A stretch of DNA of 24,050 nucleotides from JAGOTT01 sp964450795 (lineage in GTDB: Bacteria > Patescibacteriota > Minisyncoccia > Moranbacterales > UBA1568): NCBI GenBank assembly GCA_964450795.1, contig CAYVDI010000011.1, forward strand, positions 1 to 24,050, in the 5' to 3' direction. Under the pieces are notes generated by a model. It was not told where the DNA came from. It saw nothing but the letters and a program-made list of their open reading frames with translations, and did no database searches. A program made the translations under genes and the position numbers. Within the stretch, counting starts at the first letter, position 1, and the number at the start of each line of letters is the position of its first letter. Shown here one piece after another: positions 1-7,597 of the stretch.

Positions 1-1592
1 CCGCCGTGCGCTTCGGTGAAGTTCTTCGCCACGTACAGCCCGAGACCGGTTCCGGAAACGTTCACCTTCCCCGATTCCTTCCCCCGCCGGAATTTCTGGA
101 ACAGGACAGCGAGGTCCTCCGGAGCGATCCCGACACCCGTATCCGTCACGGAAACCCGCGCCTTCGTTTCGTCACCGGAAAGCCGGACCGTCACTCCACC
201 CTTTTGCGTGTATTTGATGGCATTATCAATCATGTTCGAAATCACCTCGCGGATCTTCTGCATATCCAAAAGGAACGGAGGAATAGGCTTGTCCGGATAG
301 ACGAACGAGATCTCGAGATTCCGCCCCTTCGCGACGATCGAAAACGCGTCCTCAAGCTCATGAACGATGCTCGAGATATCCGTCAGCGCGAATTGGTACT
401 GGATCCTGCCGCTCTCGATTCGGGAAATATTCAGCAGATTCTCGACGAGATCGACGAGATGCGAATTCGCGACATACACCTTGTTGAGCACGTCCTCGAC
501 CTCCGCGGAAAGCTTTCCGTACGACCCTTCAAGCACAAGGGAGAGGAATCCCTTGATCGCGGTCAGCGGCGTCCGAAGCTGGTGCGACGCAATTGAGATG
601 AATTCTGACTTCGCGTTGTCGAGTTTTTTAAGTTCTTCGTTCGCTACCGCCAATTTCGTCGCGATTTCCTGAAGCTCTTCCTTGCGTTTCACTTCATTCT
701 TCACCGACCGGATGAGGAAATATCCGGCTACGCTCGTGATAAGAAGTGTCGCTCCAGTAAGGATAATATTGATCGTCGTCTTGATAAAGAAAAGTTGTGA
801 ACCAACGAGGAGCACCAACGTAATTACCAGTGCCTGCGCGCCGAGAAGCCTCACGTCGAATGCCTTGTACTTTACGATAAGATAAGCGAGAAGTCCCATA
901 AATATGGCCATCCCAAAAAAACCATATTGTTCCCATTCGAAGTTATCGACCAAGGATGCCAAATAGCTACTTAAAAAGAAGGAGAAAAGAAAAAGTCCCA
1001 TCCCCGTGGTAAAGAACATTATCTGCTTTTTTGAGTCGCTGTCCCCCGCATTACGATACCGATTTTTCGCCAAAACAAGTATCCAGAGGAATATGAGGAG
1101 TCCAAGCAGGTAGTAGTATCCGATAAACCACTTATTCTCTATAGCCTCGCAATTAATAGCATCAAAACCGGTAAGGTTATACGCCGTCGGATACAACAAC
1201 AACGTCGGGAGTAAAATAAAGAAAAATACCACCTTTTTAGAACCAGAAACATCCTTCTTATCAAGAAAGACATACGTGAAATACAGGCTCAGCACATACA
1301 TCGCGACATAAAAAAACGAGAGGAGAGACCATGTGAACATGATAAGACCACTATCCGCGTTCGTCCACGCTATCAAGTTAACAAAGGAACGAAGAGAAAA
1401 GACGACAGCCAAAGAAAGAAGCAGCTTTGATTCCAACGATTTCCCGCTCTTGAAAAAAACGAAGAGACCAATGATAAGTGCCGCTATAGCGGTCGGGATA
1501 TGAGAATAATACAAAAGTTTCGGCGCCTGATCAGTGAAGACAAGGAATACCGGATTCCAAGACTCGGCGCATATCAACGCTGTTATTTCCAT
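1..1592 (-). CDS. Membrane sensor histidine kinase, C-terminus cut by window edge
   Basis: I read this by translating the minus strand from the ATG at 1592; 530 residues are visible and the frame stays open to the window edge. Residues about 32-290 are very hydrophobic with roughly eight membrane helices, resembling the multi-helix N-terminal region common in sensor kinases. A short helical linker (about 295-325) follows, with no recognisable PAS or HAMP domain. The HisKA H-box is SHQLRTPLTAIKGF with the phospho-acceptor histidine at residue 337. The ATPase domain shows the N-box (DNAIKYTQKG), G1 (DTGVGI), F-box (FQKFRRG) and G2 (GTGLGLYVAK), ending a few residues after G2. It probably autophosphorylates in response to a membrane or small-molecule signal and passes phosphate to a response regulator beyond the window. 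The methyltransferase gene stops 6 bases upstream, so the two are probably co-transcribed. Family assignment is firm; the signal is unknown. Confidence 0.93.
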   Translation of the reverse strand, partial: MEITALICAESWNPVFLVFTDQAPKLLYYSHIPTAIAALIIGLFVFFKSGKSLESKLLLSLAVVFSLRSFVNLIAWTNADSGLIMFTWSLLSFFYVAMYVLSLYFTYVFLDKKDVSGSKKVVFFFILLPTLLLYPTAYNLTGFDAINCEAIENKWFIGYYYLLGLLIFLWILVLAKNRYRNAGDSDSKKQIMFFTTGMGLFLFSFFLSSYLASLVDNFEWEQYGFFGMAIFMGLLAYLIVKYKAFDVRLLGAQALVITLVLLVGSQLFFIKTTINIILTGATLLITSVAGYFLIRSVKNEVKRKEELQEIATKLAVANEELKKLDNAKSEFISIASHQLRTPLTAIKGFLSLVLEGSYGKLSAEVEDVLNKVYVANSHLVDLVENLLNISRIESGRIQYQFALTDISSIVHELEDAFSIVAKGRNLEISFVYPDKPIPPFLLDMQKIREVISNMIDNAIKYTQKGGVTVRLSGDETKARVSVTDTGVGIAPEDLAVLFQKFRRGKESGKVNVSGTGLGLYVAKNFTEAHG

Positions 1593-1598
1593 AGATTT

Positions 1599-2321
1599 CT
1601 ATTTTTGGACTATCGGCGACAGTATCGTATCAGCCTTCCAGTACTCACAATCTTTCGGCGGTTCAATATGCGTTATTTTCTTCTTGATATTTTCGGGAGC
1701 GAAACCAGCTGATTGCAACTTCTGCATATGAACTCTTCCGAAATCAGAAATTTCGTCAGAATAGTAAGTGAAGGTTCCGCCTTTCTTCAGCTTCTCATAC
1801 GCAACATCAAAGAAATTGAAGTGATTCTGGTATATTTCTTCCTCGGTAAGCGGATATGTATCGAACAATATGCCATCCAGGCTTCCGTTTGGAATCTGAT
1901 CAATCACATCTTCCCATAACCCTTCGAGAACCTTCACCTTGTGCGGGGCCGACTTTGCAAAATCACGCGCTTTCTCAGCGACTTCCTTGTTTGCTTCGAT
2001 GATTATGTGCTCATCAATCGGATGTTGCTGTATAAATCCCGCTGAAATACCCATACCGAAACCAAGTTCCAAAACTACGCCACCATTTCTGCACGCGATT
2101 TCCGCCAAATCCCTCATATACGGCTCCTCCCAATCCTCCATGACAGCACACCCAAAAATCTTCAGATTGTGTTCGCTGAAGTCAGCCGGAGCCCCTTTCC
2201 AATCCTCCTTCTTAAAATCGATGGACAACTCATCCGATTCCTTATATTCTTTCTCCCAATCAGGTATCTGGGAAAGGAAATCGTCACTTTTTTTGAATGA
2301 GTCTCCGATATTTTCGTCCAT
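1599..2321 (-). CDS. GAMT-like (guanidinoacetate N-methyltransferase / RMT2 family) SAM-dependent methyltransferase
   Basis: 240 residues with a class I SAM-methyltransferase core. Similarity to animal GAMT is unusually direct from memory of that sequence: VMEDWEEPYM at 60-69 matches GAMT VMERWETPYM, LELGFGMG at 84-91 matches the SAM motif I, and PIDEHIIIE at 101-109, GLWEDV at 134-139, DGILFDTYPL at 149-158 and PPKDCEYW at 221-228 all have GAMT counterparts. E65 and D154 align with the two GAMT carboxylates that bind the guanidino group (human E46 and D135), E109 with the SAM-ribose glutamate, and W41 with the active-site tryptophan. There is no ankyrin N-terminus as in fungal RMT2. Methylation of a guanidino compound or arginine-like substrate is therefore inferred; creatine synthesis is not, since no amidinotransferase is in view. 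It lies between a PurD-like ligase (96-bp gap) and a histidine kinase (6-bp gap). No clear Shine-Dalgarno precedes the ATG. Confidence 0.88.
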   Translation of the reverse strand: MDENIGDSFKKSDDFLSQIPDWEKEYKESDELSIDFKKEDWKGAPADFSEHNLKIFGCAVMEDWEEPYMRDLAEIACRNGGVVLELGFGMGISAGFIQQHPIDEHIIIEANKEVAEKARDFAKSAPHKVKVLEGLWEDVIDQIPNGSLDGILFDTYPLTEEEIYQNHFNFFDVAYEKLKKGGTFTYYSDEISDFGRVHMQKLQSAGFAPENIKKKITHIEPPKDCEYWKADTILSPIVQK

Positions 2322-2417
2322 AAGGATACACCTACAGAAAATTAGACCGACAAGAAAATTCTAACATGGCAAGCAACAAAATCATAGAAACAATCCGATT
2401 ATATTCCTTTGAACTTC

Positions 2418-3725
2418 CTATAACCACCCCCATTTCTCCAGTTGCTTCTTTCCGTTTTGAAGAAAATCAAGACCAATATCATCCCTATAGAACATCTTCG
2501 GAACGACAATGTTCCGAACTCTTGAATACGCGACATTTCTCGCTTCTGGAATCGTAGCGCCAAATCCGCCAGCGTATCCAACACACCCCTTTTTCCCTGC
2601 GACGAAGAATTGCCTACGGAGCAAACCGTCTATCCGACGTTTACCATACAATACCTCCTCGAAATAGTAATGTTTCGCCTCAGCTTCGGACGGACTCTTG
2701 ATGAAATGAATGGCCATCCCATCCGATGTATACTCCTGTGGAAGCTGCATGAACGGAAATGGAGGGACGGCCATCGTGACAACCACAGCATAACCAGTTC
2801 TATACTCCAAGTCATACGGCGTTCCATCGGCAATTGCCGAAAGGAACTCTCCCCATGGCGAGACATGAATCTCCATTTGACAGGACGTCGAAGGGGTTCC
2901 GAACCGCGCCGTAGCCTCGAGTGGATAGATATCGGACCCGGAAACGATACAATTGATATCTATGTCACCATGAAAATCTACCTCCCGAAGATAGCCCCTC
3001 ATCCTGCCCAGAGTCATTTGGAAAAGACTGTTTTTTTCGTCATCGTCATACCACATGAGCGTTCCCATCTCCGGAGTTTTCGGGCCAATGCCTTGCGGCA
3101 TCAGGCTTTTGTGCTCAACATTGATCTCGATCGGACCGACCCAGTCGCTACCGTTAAAATATCTCCCGACCCCAATTTCTATCCCGGAAACCTTCTGCTG
3201 AAGATGAACACCGCGGATTCCCATATCATCGTAGTGGGAAAGGATACCAATAACATCCTCATTGTTTTTCAGCATCCCAACATAATTCAGAGAGCTTATG
3301 TGCCCACCATTCTGTTTTACGACCCATTGCGACTTGGAATTCTTCACGAAAGAAATGGCTTCTTTCGGGGAAGAGAAATTATGCGAACATATACCCTTTA
3401 TGCCGCAACGATCGAACATCTGCTGTCCGTAATTTCGATCCGTTTCAAGCTTGTCCCCGAAAAAACTTCCACCGACCACCCTATACCCCTCCTTGCGAAG
3501 TCGATCCTGCTCATCTCCGAATCCGACATCATCGAACACAATAAGCCCATTTTTCCCGACCCAGGGAAGCTCTTGCCTCCAATCGAGCGTCTTTTTTGCC
3601 ATACCATCGTAACAGTCGCGAAGACCGCGATCCTCTATATACAACCTCAAATCATGACCCTCCACCTGGAGAGCGACACATAATTCCACCGCGATAAGTT
3701 CCTGCGATATGAAGAGAATGCGCAT
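2418..3725 (-). CDS. PurD-like ATP-grasp ligase of unknown acceptor
   Basis: 435 residues with the layout of phosphoribosylamine-glycine ligase (PurD): a Rossmann-like N-terminal domain (about 1-95), an ATP-grasp domain (about 96-300) and a PurD-type C-terminal domain (about 305-420) ending in FYRDDIG, where PurD has FCRKDIG. ATP-grasp landmarks include WVVKQNGG with K137, SGIEIGV with E183, GPKTPEMGT at 214-222 and PLEATARFG at 268-276. It departs from true PurD at key places. The N-terminal GNGGREHA phosphate-binding loop is replaced by ISQELIAVEL, and the EFNxRFGDPE metal and substrate motif becomes EATARFGTPS, losing the Asn. It probably joins a carboxylate to an amine using ATP, but phosphoribosylamine is an unlikely substrate. 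It is followed by the GAMT-like gene and preceded by an EamA transporter, which suggests a small-molecule pathway. ATP-grasp fold is confident; specificity is unknown. Confidence 0.85.
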   Translation of the reverse strand: MRILFISQELIAVELCVALQVEGHDLRLYIEDRGLRDCYDGMAKKTLDWRQELPWVGKNGLIVFDDVGFGDEQDRLRKEGYRVVGGSFFGDKLETDRNYGQQMFDRCGIKGICSHNFSSPKEAISFVKNSKSQWVVKQNGGHISSLNYVGMLKNNEDVIGILSHYDDMGIRGVHLQQKVSGIEIGVGRYFNGSDWVGPIEINVEHKSLMPQGIGPKTPEMGTLMWYDDDEKNSLFQMTLGRMRGYLREVDFHGDIDINCIVSGSDIYPLEATARFGTPSTSCQMEIHVSPWGEFLSAIADGTPYDLEYRTGYAVVVTMAVPPFPFMQLPQEYTSDGMAIHFIKSPSEAEAKHYYFEEVLYGKRRIDGLLRRQFFVAGKKGCVGYAGGFGATIPEARNVAYSRVRNIVVPKMFYRDDIGLDFLQNGKKQLEKWGWL

Positions 3726-3751
3726 ATCATCTTAAAAAATAGACTCCACTT

Positions 3752-3769
3752 GAATTATTTGTATAATTC
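3752..3769. promoter_or_regulatory. Perfect dyad in the ATP-grasp upstream region, possible operator
   Basis: GAATTAT and ATAATTC form a perfect 7-bp inverted repeat with a 4-bp spacer in the A+T-rich gap between the EamA gene and the ATP-grasp start. On the minus strand it contains a TATACA that could serve as a -10 box about 27 bases before the start codon, but I see no good -35. It could be an operator or chance A+T symmetry. Confidence 0.3.
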
Positions 3770-3838
3770 TTACTGTTTTCAGAACTGAATCCCATGGCAG
3801 AAGGTATCCCATAGCCTCGTGATATATGGTGCACATCA

Positions 3839-4774
3839 TCAGCTGATGATATAAATACCTATCGAAATGAGTCCAACCGCCATCAACTTCAACCAGGGAT
3901 ACGAAAGTTGATTCCCATATGCCGACATGACGCCATCCCAATTGAATCGTTTCGCAAATACAAGCGCGACAAAACTCACCCCGATTACAAATAATGGAGT
4001 CAAACTTTCTATAAGCGCTACAAATGAGACTGCTGGAGCGATACTGACGGCCCGTTGAGATGTTAAAGATGCGACTACGGCGAGAGTCTCTGACAAAAAG
4101 AAAACTATAAAAAACTTCCGGCTCAATCGAAATATCCGACGAGCCTTTTCCTTTGCACTATCGAGAAGCACCAGCAACAGAGTTGAAAGACTTGCGGACC
4201 CGAGACAGTATATGAGATATGTGCTCCAAAAATCACCGGAAAGTTGGTATGCCTTTCTCCCCAGAACCCAATTCAACGAAAAAAACAGCGCTGAAAAAAG
4301 CATGAGTATCGCCACTTTCAAAAATTTTCCATTCGCCGTCTTCCCGTCAAAACCGAATATCGAAACGCCGATAAAGGCGATCGCGATACCGGCGTAATGG
4401 ATCGGAAGAAGCACTTCGTCGACGATCAACCACGCAAGAAATGGTGTCATGGGGACACTCACACCCCAAAGTATCTGTACAAGTGCGGAATCATTGAATG
4501 TGAAGAGAGTCTTGAAATAAAAAACGTACGACAAGAAAAGGAAGGCGCCCGCAGCAAATGCCCAAAGAGCCGTTTCGATTCCTGGAAACGCGAAGTTTAT
4601 GATGCCGAATGAAACAAACGCCCACGGAGCTATCTGAAACAAACCGGAAATGATCATTCCATCATACTCATCTTCATAGATATCGTGAACGAAATAAGTA
4701 TCTATGACGGAAGAAACAGCCCATAAGATTGGCGCCACAGAAGCCAAAAAAAGCCAAAAGTAAGAACCGGTCAT
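3839..4774 (-). CDS. EamA/DMT-superfamily membrane transporter
   Basis: 311 residues, almost entirely hydrophobic, with about ten predicted membrane helices arranged as two five-helix halves, the typical size and shape of EamA (drug/metabolite transporter) proteins. The first half runs to about residue 145, ending near GIAIAFIGVSIFGFDG; a charged loop follows, then the second half ends in LMAVGLISIGIYIIS. These proteins usually export amino acids, metabolites or sugars through the cytoplasmic membrane. It starts 23 bases after the stop of the cysteine-rich membrane protein and lies 113 bp upstream of the ATP-grasp gene, so it is a natural candidate exporter for the product of the neighbouring ligase and methyltransferase. 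That link is inference from position only. The ATG at 4774 begins directly before helix 1; no strong Shine-Dalgarno is visible. Confidence 0.85.
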   Translation of the reverse strand: MTGSYFWLFLASVAPILWAVSSVIDTYFVHDIYEDEYDGMIISGLFQIAPWAFVSFGIINFAFPGIETALWAFAAGAFLFLSYVFYFKTLFTFNDSALVQILWGVSVPMTPFLAWLIVDEVLLPIHYAGIAIAFIGVSIFGFDGKTANGKFLKVAILMLFSALFFSLNWVLGRKAYQLSGDFWSTYLIYCLGSASLSTLLLVLLDSAKEKARRIFRLSRKFFIVFFLSETLAVVASLTSQRAVSIAPAVSFVALIESLTPLFVIGVSFVALVFAKRFNWDGVMSAYGNQLSYPWLKLMAVGLISIGIYIIS

Positions 4775-4797
4775 AAAATAGCCAAAAAACGAAGAAT

Positions 4798-5319
4798 CTA
4801 CTCCAGTTGTTCCTCCGGAGGTCCGACAACATCTTCCTCCGTTTCCGAAGCAACGCCCTCGTCATTGCCTGAAGCAGAATCCATCTCATCAGAGGAGACT
4901 GTCGGCTCATCCGGATTTTCGAGATTATACTGTTCCGGATCGCTGCACGATCCGTCCAGCTCCCCGGATGCCGCGAGCGACAACTCATCGCAAAAAGTCT
5001 CTTCGCAATCCCGCTCGCCCTCCGGACAAACGTATGCCGCACAGTCTTCCGCTGACGGATCACACAATGGGATATTTTTCGCGTTCCTTCTGAAGAGCTT
5101 ATAATACCAAGTATCCTCCTCCGGATTTCCGGTACACATCGTGTCTTCCTTCGTCGACGTCGGGTCGCATTTCCATACGAAACATCGGTCGACGGACGGA
5201 TTGCAATCCACCTGCGCCTCGATGACATAATCACGAACCACCATGAACTTGTGGTACGAAATCGCCACCGACCCGGCAACAATCACCGCGAAGGCCCCGA
5301 AAAAGATTTTTGTTTTCAT
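4798..5319 (-). CDS. Hypothetical membrane-anchored cysteine-rich protein with acidic tail
   Basis: 173 residues from the ATG at 5319, chosen over an in-frame start 29 codons upstream because MKTKIFFGAFAVIVAG is a typical basic start plus membrane anchor (about residues 4-22). The rest would be extracytoplasmic. It contains ten cysteines, including two copies of one pattern: CNPSVDRCFVWKC and CDPSAEDCAAYVC, that is C-[ND]-P-S-x3-C-x4-C, which suggests a small disulfide-bonded repeat. The last 50 residues are rich in Asp, Glu and Ser. I do not recognise a named family. The stop lies 23 bases before the EamA gene, so the two probably share a transcript. A signal-anchor is more likely than cleavage because no clear signal peptidase site follows the helix. 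Confidence 0.75.
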   Translation of the reverse strand: MKTKIFFGAFAVIVAGSVAISYHKFMVVRDYVIEAQVDCNPSVDRCFVWKCDPTSTKEDTMCTGNPEEDTWYYKLFRRNAKNIPLCDPSAEDCAAYVCPEGERDCEETFCDELSLAASGELDGSCSDPEQYNLENPDEPTVSSDEMDSASGNDEGVASETEEDVVGPPEEQLE

Positions 5320-5396
5320 ATCCGTACGACAAGATTGCCAGAGACCGAGATACCGACTCACGTCTACACAGCGAAACGGTATACCGCTACGAAAGA

Positions 5397-5405
5397 AGTA
5401 TACCA
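5397..5405 (-). promoter_or_regulatory. Extended -10 promoter candidate for the cysteine-rich protein gene
   Basis: On the minus strand TGG is followed by TATACT, matching an extended -10 box, with no recognisable -35. The start of transcription would fall near 5390, giving a leader of about 70 bases to the ATG at 5319. The rest of the 5320-5461 gap shows nothing else I can support. Confidence 0.35.
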
Positions 5406-5461
5406 CGAAAACTCGCGCCTCCCGCGACGAATCAACGGAACGTCACGGAAAACAGAAAAGG

Positions 5462-5680
5462 TTACGCTTTCTCACCGCGATTCTCTTCCGATTCTTCCTT
5501 GTATGTGGAAATACCGAGGAGCGTGTAGAGGCCGCACCAGCTGAATACCCCGGTACCGAGCACGATGACTCCAAACGCTCCCCAGAGAGATTCATAATAC
5601 ACCCCGACCGCGATGATCGCGATTCCGAGCACGATGCGAAGTCCGCGATCCGTTCCCCCGACATTCTTCTGAAACGTCAT
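5462..5680 (-). CDS. DUF2892 (YgaP-like transmembrane) small membrane protein
   Basis: 72 residues starting MTFQKNVGGTDRGLRIVLG, the characteristic opening of the DUF2892 family, followed by two closely spaced membrane helices (about 14-30 and 35-55) and a charged tail. Family members are small inner-membrane proteins, sometimes fused to rhodanese domains as in YgaP; the biochemical role of the isolated form is not established. The gene has its own extended -10 promoter in the 72-bp gap after the GT4 gene, so it need not belong to the exopolysaccharide operon. Confidence 0.88.
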   Translation of the reverse strand: MTFQKNVGGTDRGLRIVLGIAIIAVGVYYESLWGAFGVIVLGTGVFSWCGLYTLLGISTYKEESEENRGEKA

Positions 5681-5718
5681 GACTGTTTTCTTATTGGTTA
5701 TCGATACGTGACATTTCC

Positions 5719-5727
5719 ATTATACCA
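5719..5727 (-). promoter_or_regulatory. Extended -10 promoter for the DUF2892 gene
   Basis: The minus strand reads TGG then TATAAT, a perfect extended -10 box, with no good -35. Transcription would start near 5712, giving a leader of about 32 bases. Two direct copies of ATACGTGA (5704-5711 and 5733-5740) flank it 29 bp apart and could be regulator sites. Confidence 0.55.
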
Positions 5728-5752
5728 GAAAAATACGTGATTCGGAGAACCG

Positions 5753-6910
5753 TCAATGGATCTCCTTCTCGAATTCGGCGAGGACACGACGGGCGGTTTC
5801 ACCCCAGAGAAAACGCTTCGCGCGCGAAAGACTCCTTTCGTGAAGGGTGGCGCGAAGTTTTTTATCGAGGAGAACCTCTTCAAATGCACGGAGAAGCTCG
5901 TCGGGACGATGCGGATCGATGAGTATTCCCGCATCACCGACAACTTCCGGAAGCGAGGAAGAGTTCGATGCCACGACAGGAACGCCGCAGGCGAGCGCCT
6001 CGAGCGGAGGGAATCCGAACCCCTCGTAGAAGGACGGGTACGCGAACAACGACGCGAGATTATAGAGCGCCGGCTTGTCTTCATCATCGACGAATCCGGG
6101 AAGGATGATATTCCCGCGGAACGATGAACTCTCGATCTCATCACGGATTTCATCCTCTTTCCAACCGGATACGCCGGCAAGGACAAGGGATAATTTCTCG
6201 AACTCCGGATGACGCGACTTTTTGAGCGCGGTGAACGCACGGACAACCGAAACGATATTCTTCCGTGGCTCGAACGCGCCGAGGTACAGGATAAACCGAT
6301 ATGGAAGCTGATATTTCTCCTTCACGGAAAGAAGCTTCGGATCGTTCCGGTCGTACTCATGAAACCGACCGTCGATACCGCTCTGGATGACCTCGATTTT
6401 CGACGGGCGGATGCCGTAACGGGTCTCCAGGTCATCCTTGGTTGATCGCGATACCGAAAATATCCGATCGGCCCAGCGGAAGAGCTTCTTCGGATTCACG
6501 AAGAAATGCCACATGCGCTGTTTCCATGAAAACGTCTCCGGATACGCCTCGAAAGAAAGATCGTGCGCGGTCACGAAAAGTTTCGTCCCATCGGAAACGG
6601 CACAGAAGTTGATATTCGGAAGAAAAAAGGCATCGACCCCGCCGACCAGCCGGTCGAGCTTCGGCCAATTCAGGTACCAAAGCGAAAGATTGAGCAGCTT
6701 GTTCGGAATACGGAACCGTCGGACGGAAACGTTCGGAAAACCGTCCGCGAAAGAGAGACCCGCATCGACATTTCCCCATGCGTTGAAAAACAGTATGTAT
6801 TCGTTCTTTCGGTCGATACGGAACAACTCGGAAAGGAGCGCTATGGCATATTCCTCGACACCGCTCCGCCGTCCGTCCGCCAGACACCTCGCATCCACCC
6901 CTATTCTCAT
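5753..6910 (-). CDS. GT4-family glycosyltransferase
   Basis: 385 residues with the two-domain GT-B layout of GT4 retaining glycosyltransferases. The N-terminal acceptor domain opens MRIGVDARCL and the linker contains the usual LYLGAFEPRKN at about 208-218, the start of the donor-binding domain. The EX7E catalytic signature is at E296 and E304 (YEGFGFPPLEALACG). It probably transfers a sugar from a nucleotide-sugar to a lipid-linked oligosaccharide at the inner face of the membrane. It is the last gene of the exopolysaccharide cluster, 36 bp after the Wzz-like gene. The sugar cannot be read from sequence. Confidence 0.93.
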   Translation of the reverse strand: MRIGVDARCLADGRRSGVEEYAIALLSELFRIDRKNEYILFFNAWGNVDAGLSFADGFPNVSVRRFRIPNKLLNLSLWYLNWPKLDRLVGGVDAFFLPNINFCAVSDGTKLFVTAHDLSFEAYPETFSWKQRMWHFFVNPKKLFRWADRIFSVSRSTKDDLETRYGIRPSKIEVIQSGIDGRFHEYDRNDPKLLSVKEKYQLPYRFILYLGAFEPRKNIVSVVRAFTALKKSRHPEFEKLSLVLAGVSGWKEDEIRDEIESSSFRGNIILPGFVDDEDKPALYNLASLFAYPSFYEGFGFPPLEALACGVPVVASNSSSLPEVVGDAGILIDPHRPDELLRAFEEVLLDKKLRATLHERSLSRAKRFLWGETARRVLAEFEKEIH

Positions 6911-6946
6911 ACATCCGTTTCAGCCATCCCTCCGAAAGCCGTTCTG

Positions 6947-7597
6947 CTAATGATTATCCGGCTTCTTGCCTTTCTCGAAATATCTCGCGAAAAGCACGGT
7001 CCAAAATGCGAAGAATATTCCGGCAGCGACACCGCCGCCGAACATGATCCGGAACGGGATCCTCGAATCGGAGACGACCGGATCATCCGCGATGATGACG
7101 AACCATGACGGGTCTTTCGTCCCTTCATTCAGTCTCTCCGTTTCCCGATTGAGCGCGGAAACGACGGCGTCGTCCGCATTGCCGAATCCCTTCACGCTCG
7201 GAGCGGCATATCGCACGTCGATCATCTGCGACGAGAGCCGTTTTGCCACAATCGAATCACTCACGGATGCCGGCATCCCGAGCGAACGCATTTCCGACCG
7301 GACGGACGGCGAAGCTATCCAACGCACGACCGTATCCGCGAACCGTTCGTCCGCCTGAAGCCGGTAAAACTGATCGTACCGGTACGCATCCGTCCGGTCG
7401 AATCCGGTCCGGGAAATGTTGAGCGTCAACGAGGTTTCATATCGCATCGGCTGAAATCGATACCCAGCGAAAGCCGCGAAAACGAACGCAAGAAAAACAG
7501 CGAAGAAAAGCCTCTTCCGAACAACGAATATGTTTATGAATTCCCGAAGTTCCATAGGTTTTCCTTTCCGGTCTGAGGATAATGATTTCGGGTTCAT
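6947..7597 (-). CDS. Wzz-like polysaccharide chain-length determinant protein
   Basis: 216 residues with a short cytoplasmic start (ELREFINIFVVRKR), a first membrane helix at about 31-48, an extracytoplasmic region of about 130 residues and a second helix at about 183-205 followed by a basic tail. This two-helix layout is that of Wzz/chain-length-determinant proteins; there is no fused tyrosine kinase. Such proteins set the length of polymer made by Wzy-type polymerases, none of which is in the window. The start at 7597 overlaps the stop of the upstream glycosyltransferase as ATGA, a classic coupling arrangement; an internal ATG at 7555 is the alternative. Confidence 0.85.
   Translation of the reverse strand: MNPKSLSSDRKGKPMELREFINIFVVRKRLFFAVFLAFVFAAFAGYRFQPMRYETSLTLNISRTGFDRTDAYRYDQFYRLQADERFADTVVRWIASPSVRSEMRSLGMPASVSDSIVAKRLSSQMIDVRYAAPSVKGFGNADDAVVSALNRETERLNEGTKDPSWFVIIADDPVVSDSRIPFRIMFGGGVAAGIFFAFWTVLFARYFEKGKKPDNH

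Noticed and set aside
2610..3683. Long plus-strand open frame of 357 codons
   Set aside because: It is the antisense of the ATP-grasp gene, has no ribosome site or recognisable domain, and the minus-strand protein has clear family motifs.
5376..5386. CGGTATACCG palindrome in the leader of the cysteine-rich protein gene as an operator
   Set aside because: A 10-bp palindrome is expected by chance in a window of this size, and it lacks any supporting repeat or promoter overlap.
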